Shown in pieces: positions 9,242-15,433 of a stretch of DNA of 25,723 bases. The notes beneath the pieces are model-generated. The model was not told the origin of the DNA and ran no database searches. It was given only the letters and a program-made list of their open reading frames with translations. Each line of letters starts with the position of its first letter. Position 1 is the stretch's first letter. Where the stretch lies: assembly GCA_028289725.1 (NCBI GenBank), contig JANQOH010000389.1:1-25723 (forward strand), read 5' to 3'. The DNA comes from Alphaproteobacteria bacterium (GTDB taxonomy: Bacteria > Pseudomonadota > Alphaproteobacteria > UBA7887). Made by a program: the position numbers and the translations under genes.

Positions 9242-9588
9242 TCCAACGCTCCCTTCCGCCACTCATAAATGAAGCCGATGGTCAGCAACGCCAGGAACAC
9301 CATCATCGACCAAAAGCCGAACAGACCGGTCTCCTTCAGCGTTATTGCCCACGGAAACAGGAATGCGACTTCGAGATCGAAAATGATGAACAGAATGGCA
9401 ACCAAATAGAATCGCACGTCGAACCGGGCCCGCGCATCGTCGAACGGTTCAAAGCCGCACTCATAGGCCGACAGCTTTTCGGTGTCCGGCGCTTGGCGCG
9501 CGACCACGTAGGACGCGACCACGACAACGATGGCCAACGCGACTGCGACACCGAGAAACATCAAAATGGGCAAATACTCAGCGAGCAT
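9232..9588 (-). CDS. nuoA: NADH-quinone oxidoreductase subunit A
   Basis: First gene of the complex I operon; a 118-residue membrane subunit with three helices at about 8-29, 59-80 and 88-110. The conserved loop YECGFEPFDDAR contains Cys44, equivalent to the ND3 loop cysteine whose exposure reports the active/deactive transition in mitochondrial complex I. The acidic helix FDVRFYLVAILFIIFDLEVA is also intact. The ATG at 9588 puts a hydrophobic first helix at the N terminus, as expected. About 120 nt of leader separates it from the nearest promoter-like sequence. Confidence 0.96.
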   Translation of the reverse strand: MLAEYLPILMFLGVAVALAIVVVVASYVVARQAPDTEKLSAYECGFEPFDDARARFDVRFYLVAILFIIFDLEVAFLFPWAITLKETGLFGFWSMMVFLALLTIGFIYEWRKGALEWE

Positions 9589-9714
9589 GGCGAGTGCCTT
9601 GTCGACCGAGACGCCGGCGCCTTGCCAAACGTCGCGGCGGGAACGGCAAGCAGGTTTCGGAACACCACGATACGCGACGATTTATCCCGTGCGCGGAGAC
9701 CGGATTGCGCCGGG

Positions 9715-9742
9715 AATATAGAACTGTACGTCGCGAAAGCAA
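9715..9742 (-). promoter_or_regulatory. Candidate promoter of the nuo operon
   Basis: On the minus strand, TTGCTT (9742-9737) and TATATT (9720-9715) are separated by 16 nt. The -10 box matches the sigma-70 consensus at five of six positions; the -35 box only at three. Transcription would start near 9708, about 120 nt before nuoA. The leader contains an inverted repeat (CTTGCC at 9621-9626 and GGCAAG at 9645-9650). It is the best candidate in the 250-nt gap before nuoA, but was assigned by eye. Confidence 0.45.
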
Positions 9743-9811
9743 AGGTGCGTTCTGAGCTTTTTTGACCAAACCCGTGTACCCCACATTAACGGGTTGAAAT
9801 GCGTGTCTTAT

Positions 9812-9831
9812 GAGGCCGCGATCACGGCCTC
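9812..9831 (-). terminator. Hairpin after the coiled-coil membrane protein gene
   Basis: A perfect 7-bp stem (GAGGCCG / CGGCCTC) with a 6-nt loop starts 8 nt after the stop codon of the small membrane protein gene. There is no U-run after it, so it may be a weak or Rho-assisted terminator, or an mRNA 3' end stabiliser, separating that gene from nuo. Confidence 0.4.
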
Positions 9832-9838
9832 TAGCCGC

Positions 9839-10198
9839 TCAATTGTCAGCCCGACTCAGGCGTCGATTAAGCTCATTCATTTGCGTGCGAACGTGACCAA
9901 CTTCTTTGTGTAGGAGCTCGATTCCGCCGCGCAATGCGGCGGTTTGATCTTGAATTCGCGCATAGTCGTCCGTCGCTCGAACCACGCGCTTCTTGACCCC
10001 GACCTCCATATCACCGACACGGTCTTGCAGCATCTTGATTTCGAAGCCGGCAAGCCCCGCCACGACCAAAACCAGCAAAATTACGGCCCAGGACAGACGC
10101 CGATTCGACCGTGCAAGCTTCTTGATCGTTTGCTCGATCGATTCACCGTCCGCGGTCTCCGCCCCGTCCGCTTCTGTTTCTTCGTCCGTGTCCGCCAT
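9839..10198 (-). CDS. Small membrane-anchored coiled-coil protein, function unknown
   Basis: I do not recognise a family. The 119-residue protein has an acidic N-terminal segment (about 1-22, rich in Asp, Glu and Ala). A short basic stretch RSNRRL precedes one transmembrane helix at about 37-54 (WAVILLVLVVAGLAGFEI). The remaining 65 residues have heptad-like spacing of hydrophobic residues (KMLQDRVGDMEV, then ALRGGIELLHKEVGHVRTQM), suggesting a coiled coil. By the positive-inside rule the acidic/basic N terminus is likely cytoplasmic and the coiled coil periplasmic. The ATG at 10198 is preferred over a TTG one codon earlier. No Shine-Dalgarno sequence is visible, and a promoter-like -10 lies only 7 nt upstream, so the mRNA may be leaderless. 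It sits between tRNA-Asp and nuoA, with no evidence linking it to complex I. Confidence 0.75.
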   Translation of the reverse strand: MADTDEETEADGAETADGESIEQTIKKLARSNRRLSWAVILLVLVVAGLAGFEIKMLQDRVGDMEVGVKKRVVRATDDYARIQDQTAALRGGIELLHKEVGHVRTQMNELNRRLSRADN

Positions 10199-10205
10199 CA
10201 ATTGA

Positions 10206-10233
10206 AATATGGCCCGAAAGTTTCGGCTAGCAA
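10206..10233 (-). promoter_or_regulatory. Candidate promoter with dyad in the spacer, upstream of the coiled-coil membrane protein
   Basis: Minus strand: TTGCTA (10233-10228), 16 nt, then CATATT (10211-10206). The -10 ends 7 nt before the ATG at 10198, so transcription should begin at or next to the start codon. The spacer holds a perfect odd-centred dyad CCGAAA-C-TTTCGG (10214-10226), placed as an operator would be. Box matches are moderate (three and four of six). Confidence 0.4.
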
Positions 10234-10280
10234 CCGACGCACAGGCGCCGGTCAGTCGCGCACATGACCAGCGGGACGGT

Positions 10281-10297
10281 AGCGCCGCGCAGGCGCT
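10281..10297 (-). repeat. Inverted repeat downstream of tRNA-Asp
   Basis: Perfect 6-bp stem AGCGCC / GGCGCT with a 5-nt loop, about 30 nt after the 3' end of tRNA-Asp and before the next gene. It has no U-run, so it is at best a weak terminator. It might help 3' trimming of the tRNA precursor. Confidence 0.35.
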
Positions 10298-10327
10298 CTG
10301 CCTTGAAAGAAATGCGAAAAGTGTGAA

Positions 10328-10404
10328 TGGCGGGAGTGACGGGACTCGAACCCGCGGCCTCTGGCGTGACAGGCCAGCGCTCTAACCAACTGAGCTACAC
10401 CCCC
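10328..10404 (-). tRNA. tRNA-Asp(GTC)
   Basis: 77 nt including an encoded CCA (10330-10328). Reads GGGGGTG for the acceptor 5' strand, pairing with CACTCCC with one G-T pair. The D-arm is TAGCTCAGTTGGTTAGAGC, the anticodon stem CTGGC/GCCAG has loop CTGTCAC (anticodon GTC), and the T-arm contains GGTTCGAGTCCC. All four stems form. Confidence 0.97.
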
Positions 10405-10416
10405 GTAGAGCCGGAC

Positions 10417-10445
10417 CGTTTACGCGACGGGCTGAGGCCTGTCAA
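10417..10445 (-). promoter_or_regulatory. Promoter of tRNA-Asp
   Basis: Minus strand: a perfect TTGACA -35 box (10445-10440), 17-nt spacer, then TAAACG (10422-10417) as a weak -10. Start would fall near 10410, about 6 nt before the mature tRNA 5' end. Spacing and position fit a stable-RNA promoter. Confidence 0.6.
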
Positions 10446-10470
10446 GAAAACCGCTGTCTCTCAGGGCTTT

Positions 10471-10491
10471 GATGCCGAGAAATATGGCATC
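10471..10491 (-). terminator. Hairpin after the alpha-hydroxy acid dehydrogenase gene
   Basis: GATGCC / GGCATC, 6-bp perfect stem with a 9-nt loop, 15 nt after the dehydrogenase stop and just upstream of the tRNA-Asp promoter. No U-run follows, so the terminator call is weak. Confidence 0.3.
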
Positions 10492-10506
10492 CATTGGTAA
10501 ATATGA

Positions 10507-11688
10507 TCACCGGTTCGACGGAAATCCACCACGTTCCTCTATTCGGCGCACGTGCCGGGGGCCCAGCTCGGCGACATCTGGGACGCCCATCAAGATCAAA
10601 TTGCGCTCCACTTCATCTCGTAGCACGGCGAGAGCACGGTCGACCCCCGCCTCGCCTCCGGCCGCGAGACCATAAAGATAGGGCCGGCCGGCCATACAGG
10701 CCTTGGCGCCCAACGCCAGCGCCTTCAGAATATCGCTGCCGCGTCGGACGCCGCCGTCCAATATCACGTCCGCCCGACCGTCGACCGCATCGACGATTTC
10801 CGGCAAAACCTCGATTGGTGCGGGAACATGGTCAAGTTGTCGCCCGCCGTGATTTGAGACAATGACACCGGTGGCGCCGATATCAACGCACCGGCGCGCG
10901 TCTTCGGCCGTTAGAATACCCTTGATGGCGAATGGCCCGTTCCATTGGCGGATCATCCATTCCGCATCATCCCATGTGACCGAGCGGTCGAACTGACTAT
11001 CGACAAATTGCGCCGCCGTGGACAAGCCGTCGTCGGCACCCGGTATCTTTCCAACCACATTGGCCATTTGGAGCGGCGGGCTGCGCAGCAGATTGAACCA
11101 CCAGCCGGGACGGCGCGCGGCATCGAGCAGGAGGCGCGGCGTGAGCTTCGGTTGAACAGATAGACCGTTGCGCAAATCGCGTTCGCGCTTTCCCATCATT
11201 TGGACATCGACCGTCAAACACAGCGCGTGATAGCCGGCACCGCGCGCCCGCTCGATCAAGTCTTTGACCAAATCTCGGTCGCGCCACACATAAATCTGGA
11301 ACCACTTTGGTCCATCCGTCAGCGCGCCAATATCCTCGATCGACACGCTCGACGCGGTCGACAGCGAATATATGGTGCCCATGCGAGCGGCCGCCGGGGC
11401 TACCGCCCTCTCCCCCTGGAAGTGAAATGTTCGAGACAGACCGGTTGGAGACAAAATCAGAGGCAATTCGATTCGCTGCCCCATGACTTCTGTCGCCAAA
11501 TTCACCCGAGACACATCCACAAGTGTCCGTGGAATGAGTTCGTAATGTCCAAACCCGGACTCGTTGGCCCGCATGCTGACTTCGTCCTCGGCCCCGCCTT
11601 CGATAAAATCGAACACGGCCCGCGGCAACCGCCGCTTCGCGCGATCCTTCAAATCCGAAATCGAATGACAATCCGCCAGACCGGCCAT
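10507..11688 (-). CDS. FMN-dependent alpha-hydroxy acid dehydrogenase (lactate dehydrogenase/glycolate oxidase family)
   Basis: Oxidises an (S)-2-hydroxy acid such as L-lactate, glycolate or mandelate to the 2-oxo acid; members pass electrons to quinone or oxygen. The 393-residue protein has the FMN TIM barrel with the active-site signature SNHGGRQLD (catalytic His280, Arg283), the phosphate-binding DGGVRRGSDILKALALGA (from about 311) and the substrate/FMN region FQIYVWRDRD with Tyr133. The roughly 50-residue variable loop (about 175-225) has PGWWFN and LLRSPP, as in the lactate dehydrogenase branch. I chose ATG 11688; a TTG at 11721 would add 11 residues that lack similarity to the usual start. 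Substrate cannot be read from sequence; LldD-like lactate dehydrogenase is the best guess. It stands alone, with a plus-strand gene upstream and a tRNA downstream. Confidence 0.9.
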   Translation of the reverse strand: MAGLADCHSISDLKDRAKRRLPRAVFDFIEGGAEDEVSMRANESGFGHYELIPRTLVDVSRVNLATEVMGQRIELPLILSPTGLSRTFHFQGERAVAPAAARMGTIYSLSTASSVSIEDIGALTDGPKWFQIYVWRDRDLVKDLIERARGAGYHALCLTVDVQMMGKRERDLRNGLSVQPKLTPRLLLDAARRPGWWFNLLRSPPLQMANVVGKIPGADDGLSTAAQFVDSQFDRSVTWDDAEWMIRQWNGPFAIKGILTAEDARRCVDIGATGVIVSNHGGRQLDHVPAPIEVLPEIVDAVDGRADVILDGGVRRGSDILKALALGAKACMAGRPYLYGLAAGGEAGVDRALAVLRDEVERNLILMGVPDVAELGPRHVRRIEERGGFPSNR

Positions 11689-11879
11689 GCTCGCCAAGGT
11701 TCCTATTCCCGTTTCCAGCAATCCCGAACTGAGATTCGCTCGGCACCTGCCGTCGGTTATAGCGTGGTGCGGCTGTGGCAGCCATTCAGCCTTGTCTCAC
11801 CTTACGCCCACTTGCCGCGCGGCTTCGGTGCCTCCGTCCGAAACGGATTGATTTCAAGACCAAATTGCGCGTGGGGCTT

Positions 11880-11929
11880 GGTCCTCACGTCGCGCGACGC
11901 CACATAAGTGGGTCAAGCGTCGTGAGACC
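11880..11929 (+). promoter_or_regulatory. Strongly self-complementary region upstream of the small lipoprotein gene
   Basis: Outer arms GGTCCTCACG (11880-11889) and CGTGAGACC (11921-11929) pair over 9 bp with one bulged C. Nested inside are a 12-bp perfect palindrome CGTCGCGCGACG (11888-11899) and a CCAC-ATAA-GTGG hairpin (11900-11911). It ends 26 nt before the lipoprotein ATG. It could be a structured mRNA leader or an operator; which one is unknown. Confidence 0.4.
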
Positions 11930-11955
11930 CGCATCGAAACATCAGGAACAAAGCG

Positions 11956-12171
11956 ATGAAAACCTCAACCTCCGTCGCGGGATTGGCCGTGTTGTCATTG
12001 GTTTCGCTGCTCGCGGCGTGCCAATCGTCCGAAGCATCGCTCACGGAACAATGGCGCGCGGAATGTGAAGCCGAGGGTCACGGGACACGGACTAGCGGCC
12101 TTGCGGCGTGCATCGCGAAACGTCGATCGAATTATGTCGATGAGAGTTTGTCCGTTCCCGCGAATCTCTAA
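11956..12171 (+). CDS. Small predicted lipoprotein with a paired-cysteine C-G-GT-C motif
   Basis: 71-residue secreted protein of unknown function. The N terminus MKTSTSVAGLAVLSLVSLLA is a signal peptide followed by a lipobox, LLAAC, so Cys22 should be lipidated and the mature protein membrane-anchored, about 50 residues long. The mature part has two more cysteines in the arrangement W..EC.xxxGhGT....aaC (about 33-53), which resembles a motif I associate with many small uncharacterised alphaproteobacterial lipoproteins; that family link is from memory. AGGA lies 8 nt before the ATG, supporting the start. It is one of only two plus-strand genes here, divergent from the hydroxy acid dehydrogenase and convergent with tRNA-Val. 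Confidence 0.75.
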   Translation: MKTSTSVAGLAVLSLVSLLAACQSSEASLTEQWRAECEAEGHGTRTSGLAACIAKRRSNYVDESLSVPANL

Positions 12172-12210
12172 TCGCCGTAAAGAGTCACGAGCTTGCGCTC
12201 CGTGCGGCGC

Positions 12211-12237
12211 TTCTTCCACATCAAACGGTTGGAAGAA
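12211..12237. repeat. Inverted repeat between the lipoprotein gene and tRNA-Val
   Basis: Perfect 8-bp arms TTCTTCCA (12211-12218) and TGGAAGAA (12230-12237) with an 11-nt loop. It lies between a plus-strand gene and a minus-strand tRNA that converge, so a bidirectional terminator role is plausible. There is no clear U-run on either side. Confidence 0.4.
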
Positions 12238-12250
12238 TCAGACTGAGGCT

Positions 12251-12326
12251 TGGTGGGCGATGACGGGGTCGAACCGCCGACCTTCTCGGTGTAAACGAGA
12301 CGCTCTGCCAACTGAGCTAATCGCCC
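12251..12326 (-). tRNA. tRNA-Val(TAC)
   Basis: 76 nt with encoded CCA. Acceptor GGGCGAT pairs perfectly with ATCGCCC. The D-arm is TAGCTCAGTTGGCAGAGC, the anticodon stem TCTCG/CGAGA has loop TTTACAC (anticodon TAC), and the T-loop is GGTTCGACCCC. It lies downstream of hupB, as in many alphaproteobacteria. Confidence 0.97.
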
Positions 12327-12345
12327 GAACCCAGGACAGGGCCAC

Positions 12346-12373
12346 AAACTAATACCGGCCGCCTTAAGGTCAA
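12346..12373 (-). promoter_or_regulatory. Candidate tRNA-Val promoter embedded in the hupB terminator
   Basis: Minus strand: TTGACC (12373-12368), 16 nt, TAGTTT (12351-12346). The -35 box lies in the loop of the hupB terminator hairpin and the spacer includes its descending arm. Start would be near 12339, about 13 nt before the tRNA. The -35 matches five of six positions, the -10 only three. Confidence 0.45.
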
Positions 12374-12385
12374 GACGGCCGGTAT
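12352..12385 (-). terminator. hupB terminator hairpin
   Basis: Perfect 10-bp stem ATACCGGCCG / CGGCCGGTAT around a 14-nt loop, about 20 nt after the hupB stop. The following TAGTTTG is a poor U-run, but the GC-rich stem is very stable. Confidence 0.7.
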
Positions 12386-12404
12386 ACTCGCTCATATATC
12401 GCGG

Positions 12405-12680
12405 CTAGGTATTGACCGAATCCTTAAGTCCTTTACCGGCCTTAAATTTCGGCTGCATCGACGCCTTGATCTGAATTTTTTCACCAGTACGTGGGTTGCG
12501 CCCCTCGGTCGCCGCCCGCTTTGTCACGCTAAATGTACCGAACCCAACAAGACGAACTTCGTCTCCTTTGGTCAGCGCTCCGGTGATGGTGTCGAAAACG
12601 GAATCCACGGCGCCCGCCGCATCCGATTTAGAAAGACTGGTCGCATCGGCGACAGCCGCGACGAGATCATTCTTGTTCAC
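12405..12680 (-). CDS. hupB: DNA-binding protein HU (nucleoid protein)
   Basis: 91-residue histone-like protein that binds and bends DNA without strong sequence preference, as a dimer in the nucleoid. The helical N terminus MNKNDLVAAVADATSLSK, the core VRLVGFGTFSVTKRAAT and the DNA-binding beta-arm with GRNPRTGEKIQI (about 61-72, including the conserved RNP) are complete. The start codon is GTG (12680), supported by the conserved MNKxDLV start and by AAGGGGGG about 8 nt upstream. It follows lon with a 155-nt gap holding its own strong promoter, and ends in a stable hairpin, so it is probably a single-gene transcript. Confidence 0.97.
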   Translation of the reverse strand: MNKNDLVAAVADATSLSKSDAAGAVDSVFDTITGALTKGDEVRLVGFGTFSVTKRAATEGRNPRTGEKIQIKASMQPKFKAGKGLKDSVNT

Positions 12681-12752
12681 AAGTCTGACCCCCCTTGTGG
12701 TCCACGAATTGTTAGGGATTCACATAGTCGTTGCCTTGCTAGGCAAAGCGAC

Positions 12753-12780
12753 TTTATAGCCGCGCATTGTTACGCGTCAA
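12753..12780 (-). promoter_or_regulatory. Promoter of hupB
   Basis: Minus strand: TTGACG (12780-12775), 16-nt spacer, TATAAA (12758-12753); each box matches five of six consensus positions. This is the strongest promoter seen in the window. The start would be near 12746, leaving a 65-nt leader. TTGCC (12731-12735) and GGCAA (12742-12746) form a short hairpin at the very 5' end of that leader. Confidence 0.7.
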
Positions 12781-12835
12781 TCAAAACGTCAGGTTTTGTG
12801 CGCTTTTCGCGTGACTGTGTCGAAGGGGTCGACAG

Positions 12836-15280
12836 TCAGTGCGTCACCATGGTGTCCGTCGTGCCCGCTTCTGTTTCCGCGGCCACATCAGCAGCACTCT
12901 GATCCTCTTCCGTCCACTCGATCGGAACCAGTGGTGCGGACAATGCATGCTCGAGCACTTCGTCAACAGTTGTCACGGGAACGATCGTGATCGCTTTCTT
13001 CACGTTGTCAGGGATTTCCGCCAGGTCCTTCTCATTTTCCTTTGGGATAAGGACCTTCTTGATTCCGCCGCGCAACGCGGCCAACAGCTTCTCTTTTAAC
13101 CCGCCAATCGGCAAAACACGGCCACGCAAAGTCACTTCACCGGTCATGGCCACGTCGCCATCAACCGGAATTCCCGTCAGCCCCGACACGATTGACGTGG
13201 TCATGGCAATACCGGCCGACGGTCCATCTTTTGGCGTTGCGCCTTCGGGAACGTGCACATGAATGTCGCGTTTTTCGAAAACAGGCGGCTCGATTCCAAA
13301 CGCCGTCGCACGTGAACGCACATACGACACCGCAGCTTGAACCGATTCTTGCATCACATCGCCCAATTGCCCGGTGATCGTGCGTCGGCCTTTGCCCGGC
13401 ATGACAACCGATTCGATTGAAAGCAACGCGCCACCGGTATCGGTGTAAGCCAAACCCGTGACGACGCCGACAATATCTTCCTTGTCGGCTTCATCGTGAC
13501 GGTATTTCGCCACGCCGGCATACTTGTTCAACGTGCGCCGCGTGACCTTAACCACCTTGCGCGCCTTGGATTTCGACTTCTCGTCGGATTTGTCGGAAGA
13601 CAGCAATATTTCTTTCACCGCTTTGCGGGTGAGATTGGCGACTTCGCGTTCGAGGTTCCGAACCCCCGCCTCGCGGGTGTACAGACGAATCAGATCGCGC
13701 AACGCATCGTCCGAGATCGACCATTCGTCCTTCTTCAGGCCATGACGTTCGACCTGTTTGGGAATCAAATGGCGTTTGGCGATTTCGACTTTTTCGTCTT
13801 CCGTGTAACCGCCGAGCTGAATCACTTCCATGCGGTCCAGCAGCGCCGGCGGAATACGCAACGTGTTGGCGGTGGTGATGAACATCACCTCGCTCAGATC
13901 GTAATCCACTTCCAGATAGTGGTCGTTGAACGCCACGTTTTGCTCCGGATCCAAGACCTCGAGCAAGGCGGATGCCGGATCGCCGCGGAAGTCGGCGCCC
14001 ATCTTGTCCACTTCGTCGAGCAGGAACAGCGGGTTCGACGTTTTCGCCTTTTTCATGCCCTGGATGATCTTGCCCGGCAAAGACCCGATGTAGGTCCGCC
14101 GATGGCCGCGGATTTCCGCTTCGTCGCGGACACCACCGAGGCTAATCCGAACAAAGTTTCGGCCCGTCGCTTTGGCAATCGATTTGCCGAGCGATGTCTT
14201 GCCGACACCAGGCGGTCCGGCGAGGCACAGGATCGGTCCGCGCATCTTGTTGGTGCGCAATTGAACCGCGAGATATTCGACGATGCGCTCCTTCACGCGC
14301 TCGAGACCATAATGGTCCGCGTCGAGCACGTCTTGGGCGAGCGCCAGGTCTTTCTTGACCCGTGAGCGCTTCTTCCACGGGATCGACAAAATCCAGTCGA
14401 GATAGTTGCGCACCACGGTCGCTTCGGCGGACATCGGGCTCATATTGCGCAACTTCTTCAGCTCGCCGAGCGCCTTCTCGCGCGCTTCCTTGCTGAGCTT
14501 CGTCTTCTCGATGCTCTCTTCGAGCTCGGCGATCTCGTCCTTGCCGTCCTCGGTCTCGCCGAGCTCCTTCTGGATCGCCTTCATTTGTTCGTTCAAGTAA
14601 TACTCGCGCTGCGTCTTCTCCATCTGACGCTTCACGCGCGAGCGGATCTTCTTCTCGACCTGCATCACACCGATTTCGCCCTCGATCATCGAGTAGACGC
14701 GTTCCAGGCGCTCGGCGACCGACTCGATTTCGAGAAGTTCTTGCTTCTCGGGAATCTTGATCGCGAGATGCGATGCCACCGTATCGACCAAACGGCTTGG
14801 ATCGTCGATCTGGTTCAGCGAAACCAGAACCTCCGGCGGTACTTTCTTGTTTAACTTGACGTAATTTTCGAAGTGAGAGGTAACCGAGCGTGCCAGCGCC
14901 TCGACCTCCGAGCTCTCGCCGCCATGGTCGTCCATCAGCACGGCCAAAGCCTCAAAATACTCGTCGGTGCGCGTATATTTCTCGATCTTCGAGCGGCCGC
15001 CGCCCTCGACGAGCACTTTCACTGTGCCGTCCGGCAATTTCAGCAGCTGCAACACCGTGCCGATCGTGCCGACGCCGTAGATATCGTCCGGCGAAGGATC
15101 GTCGTCACTCGCCTCGCGCTGGGTCACCAAGAGAATCTGCTTGTCGTTCTTCATGACCTCTTCGAGCGCGCGCACCGATTTGTCGCGTCCGACGAACAGC
15201 GGCACGATCATGTGCGGAAACACCACGATGTCGCGGAGCGGAAGAACTGGATAGAGCGTCGCTGGAGAGGGTGAGGTCAT
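12836..15280 (-). CDS. lon: ATP-dependent Lon protease
   Basis: Cytoplasmic AAA+ serine protease that degrades misfolded and regulatory proteins. The 814-residue protein has an N-terminal substrate-binding domain (about 9-205, PVLPLRDIVVFPHMIVPLFV), a coiled-coil linker, and a AAA+ module with Walker A GPPGVGKT at 355-362 and Walker B FLLDEVDK at about 419-426. The C-terminal protease domain has the Ser-Lys dyad Ser688 (PKDGPSAG) and Lys731, spaced as in E. coli Ser679/Lys722. It is about 30 residues longer than E. coli Lon; the extra part is mainly an acidic, Ala/Thr-rich C-terminal tail after residue 785. It lies 153 nt downstream of clpX and has its own promoter-like elements. Confidence 0.98.
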   Translation of the reverse strand: MTSPSPATLYPVLPLRDIVVFPHMIVPLFVGRDKSVRALEEVMKNDKQILLVTQREASDDDPSPDDIYGVGTIGTVLQLLKLPDGTVKVLVEGGGRSKIEKYTRTDEYFEALAVLMDDHGGESSEVEALARSVTSHFENYVKLNKKVPPEVLVSLNQIDDPSRLVDTVASHLAIKIPEKQELLEIESVAERLERVYSMIEGEIGVMQVEKKIRSRVKRQMEKTQREYYLNEQMKAIQKELGETEDGKDEIAELEESIEKTKLSKEAREKALGELKKLRNMSPMSAEATVVRNYLDWILSIPWKKRSRVKKDLALAQDVLDADHYGLERVKERIVEYLAVQLRTNKMRGPILCLAGPPGVGKTSLGKSIAKATGRNFVRISLGGVRDEAEIRGHRRTYIGSLPGKIIQGMKKAKTSNPLFLLDEVDKMGADFRGDPASALLEVLDPEQNVAFNDHYLEVDYDLSEVMFITTANTLRIPPALLDRMEVIQLGGYTEDEKVEIAKRHLIPKQVERHGLKKDEWSISDDALRDLIRLYTREAGVRNLEREVANLTRKAVKEILLSSDKSDEKSKSKARKVVKVTRRTLNKYAGVAKYRHDEADKEDIVGVVTGLAYTDTGGALLSIESVVMPGKGRRTITGQLGDVMQESVQAAVSYVRSRATAFGIEPPVFEKRDIHVHVPEGATPKDGPSAGIAMTTSIVSGLTGIPVDGDVAMTGEVTLRGRVLPIGGLKEKLLAALRGGIKKVLIPKENEKDLAEIPDNVKKAITIVPVTTVDEVLEHALSAPLVPIEWTEEDQSAADVAAETEAGTTDTMVTH

Positions 15281-15384
15281 TTTTCTCGTTCCGTTATGGG
15301 CCCCTGATGCGGCGGGGCAAAGCGACCGGGAGAGCGCCTGAGAGGCGTCGAAAGGCTACCAGGACGGCGCCGGGTCGATCCCAC

Positions 15385-15414
15385 TAGGTGGCGGCAATCA
15401 GCTGATTCGTCAAG
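15385..15414 (-). promoter_or_regulatory. Candidate lon promoter with palindrome in the spacer
   Basis: Minus strand CTTGACG (15414-15408) followed by a 12-bp perfect palindrome AATCAGCTGATT (15407-15396) and then CCACCTAG. The downstream part is a poor sigma-70 -10 box. CTTGAC with a C-rich downstream element recalls sigma-32 promoters, which would fit a heat-shock protease, but this is an inference from a weak match. It begins 20 nt after the clpX stop. Confidence 0.35.
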
Positions 15415-15433
15415 GCCCGCCGAGAACGCGGCC

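Noticed and set aside
10997..11785. Second minus-strand frame overlapping the hydroxy acid dehydrogenase
   Set aside because: It overlaps a gene with clear FMN-enzyme motifs in another frame; its Arg/Gly-rich sequence looks non-coding.
11722..11955. Clear promoter for the alpha-hydroxy acid dehydrogenase
   Set aside because: A TATAAC is present on the minus strand at 11762-11757 but no acceptable -35 lies at the right distance, so none was annotated.
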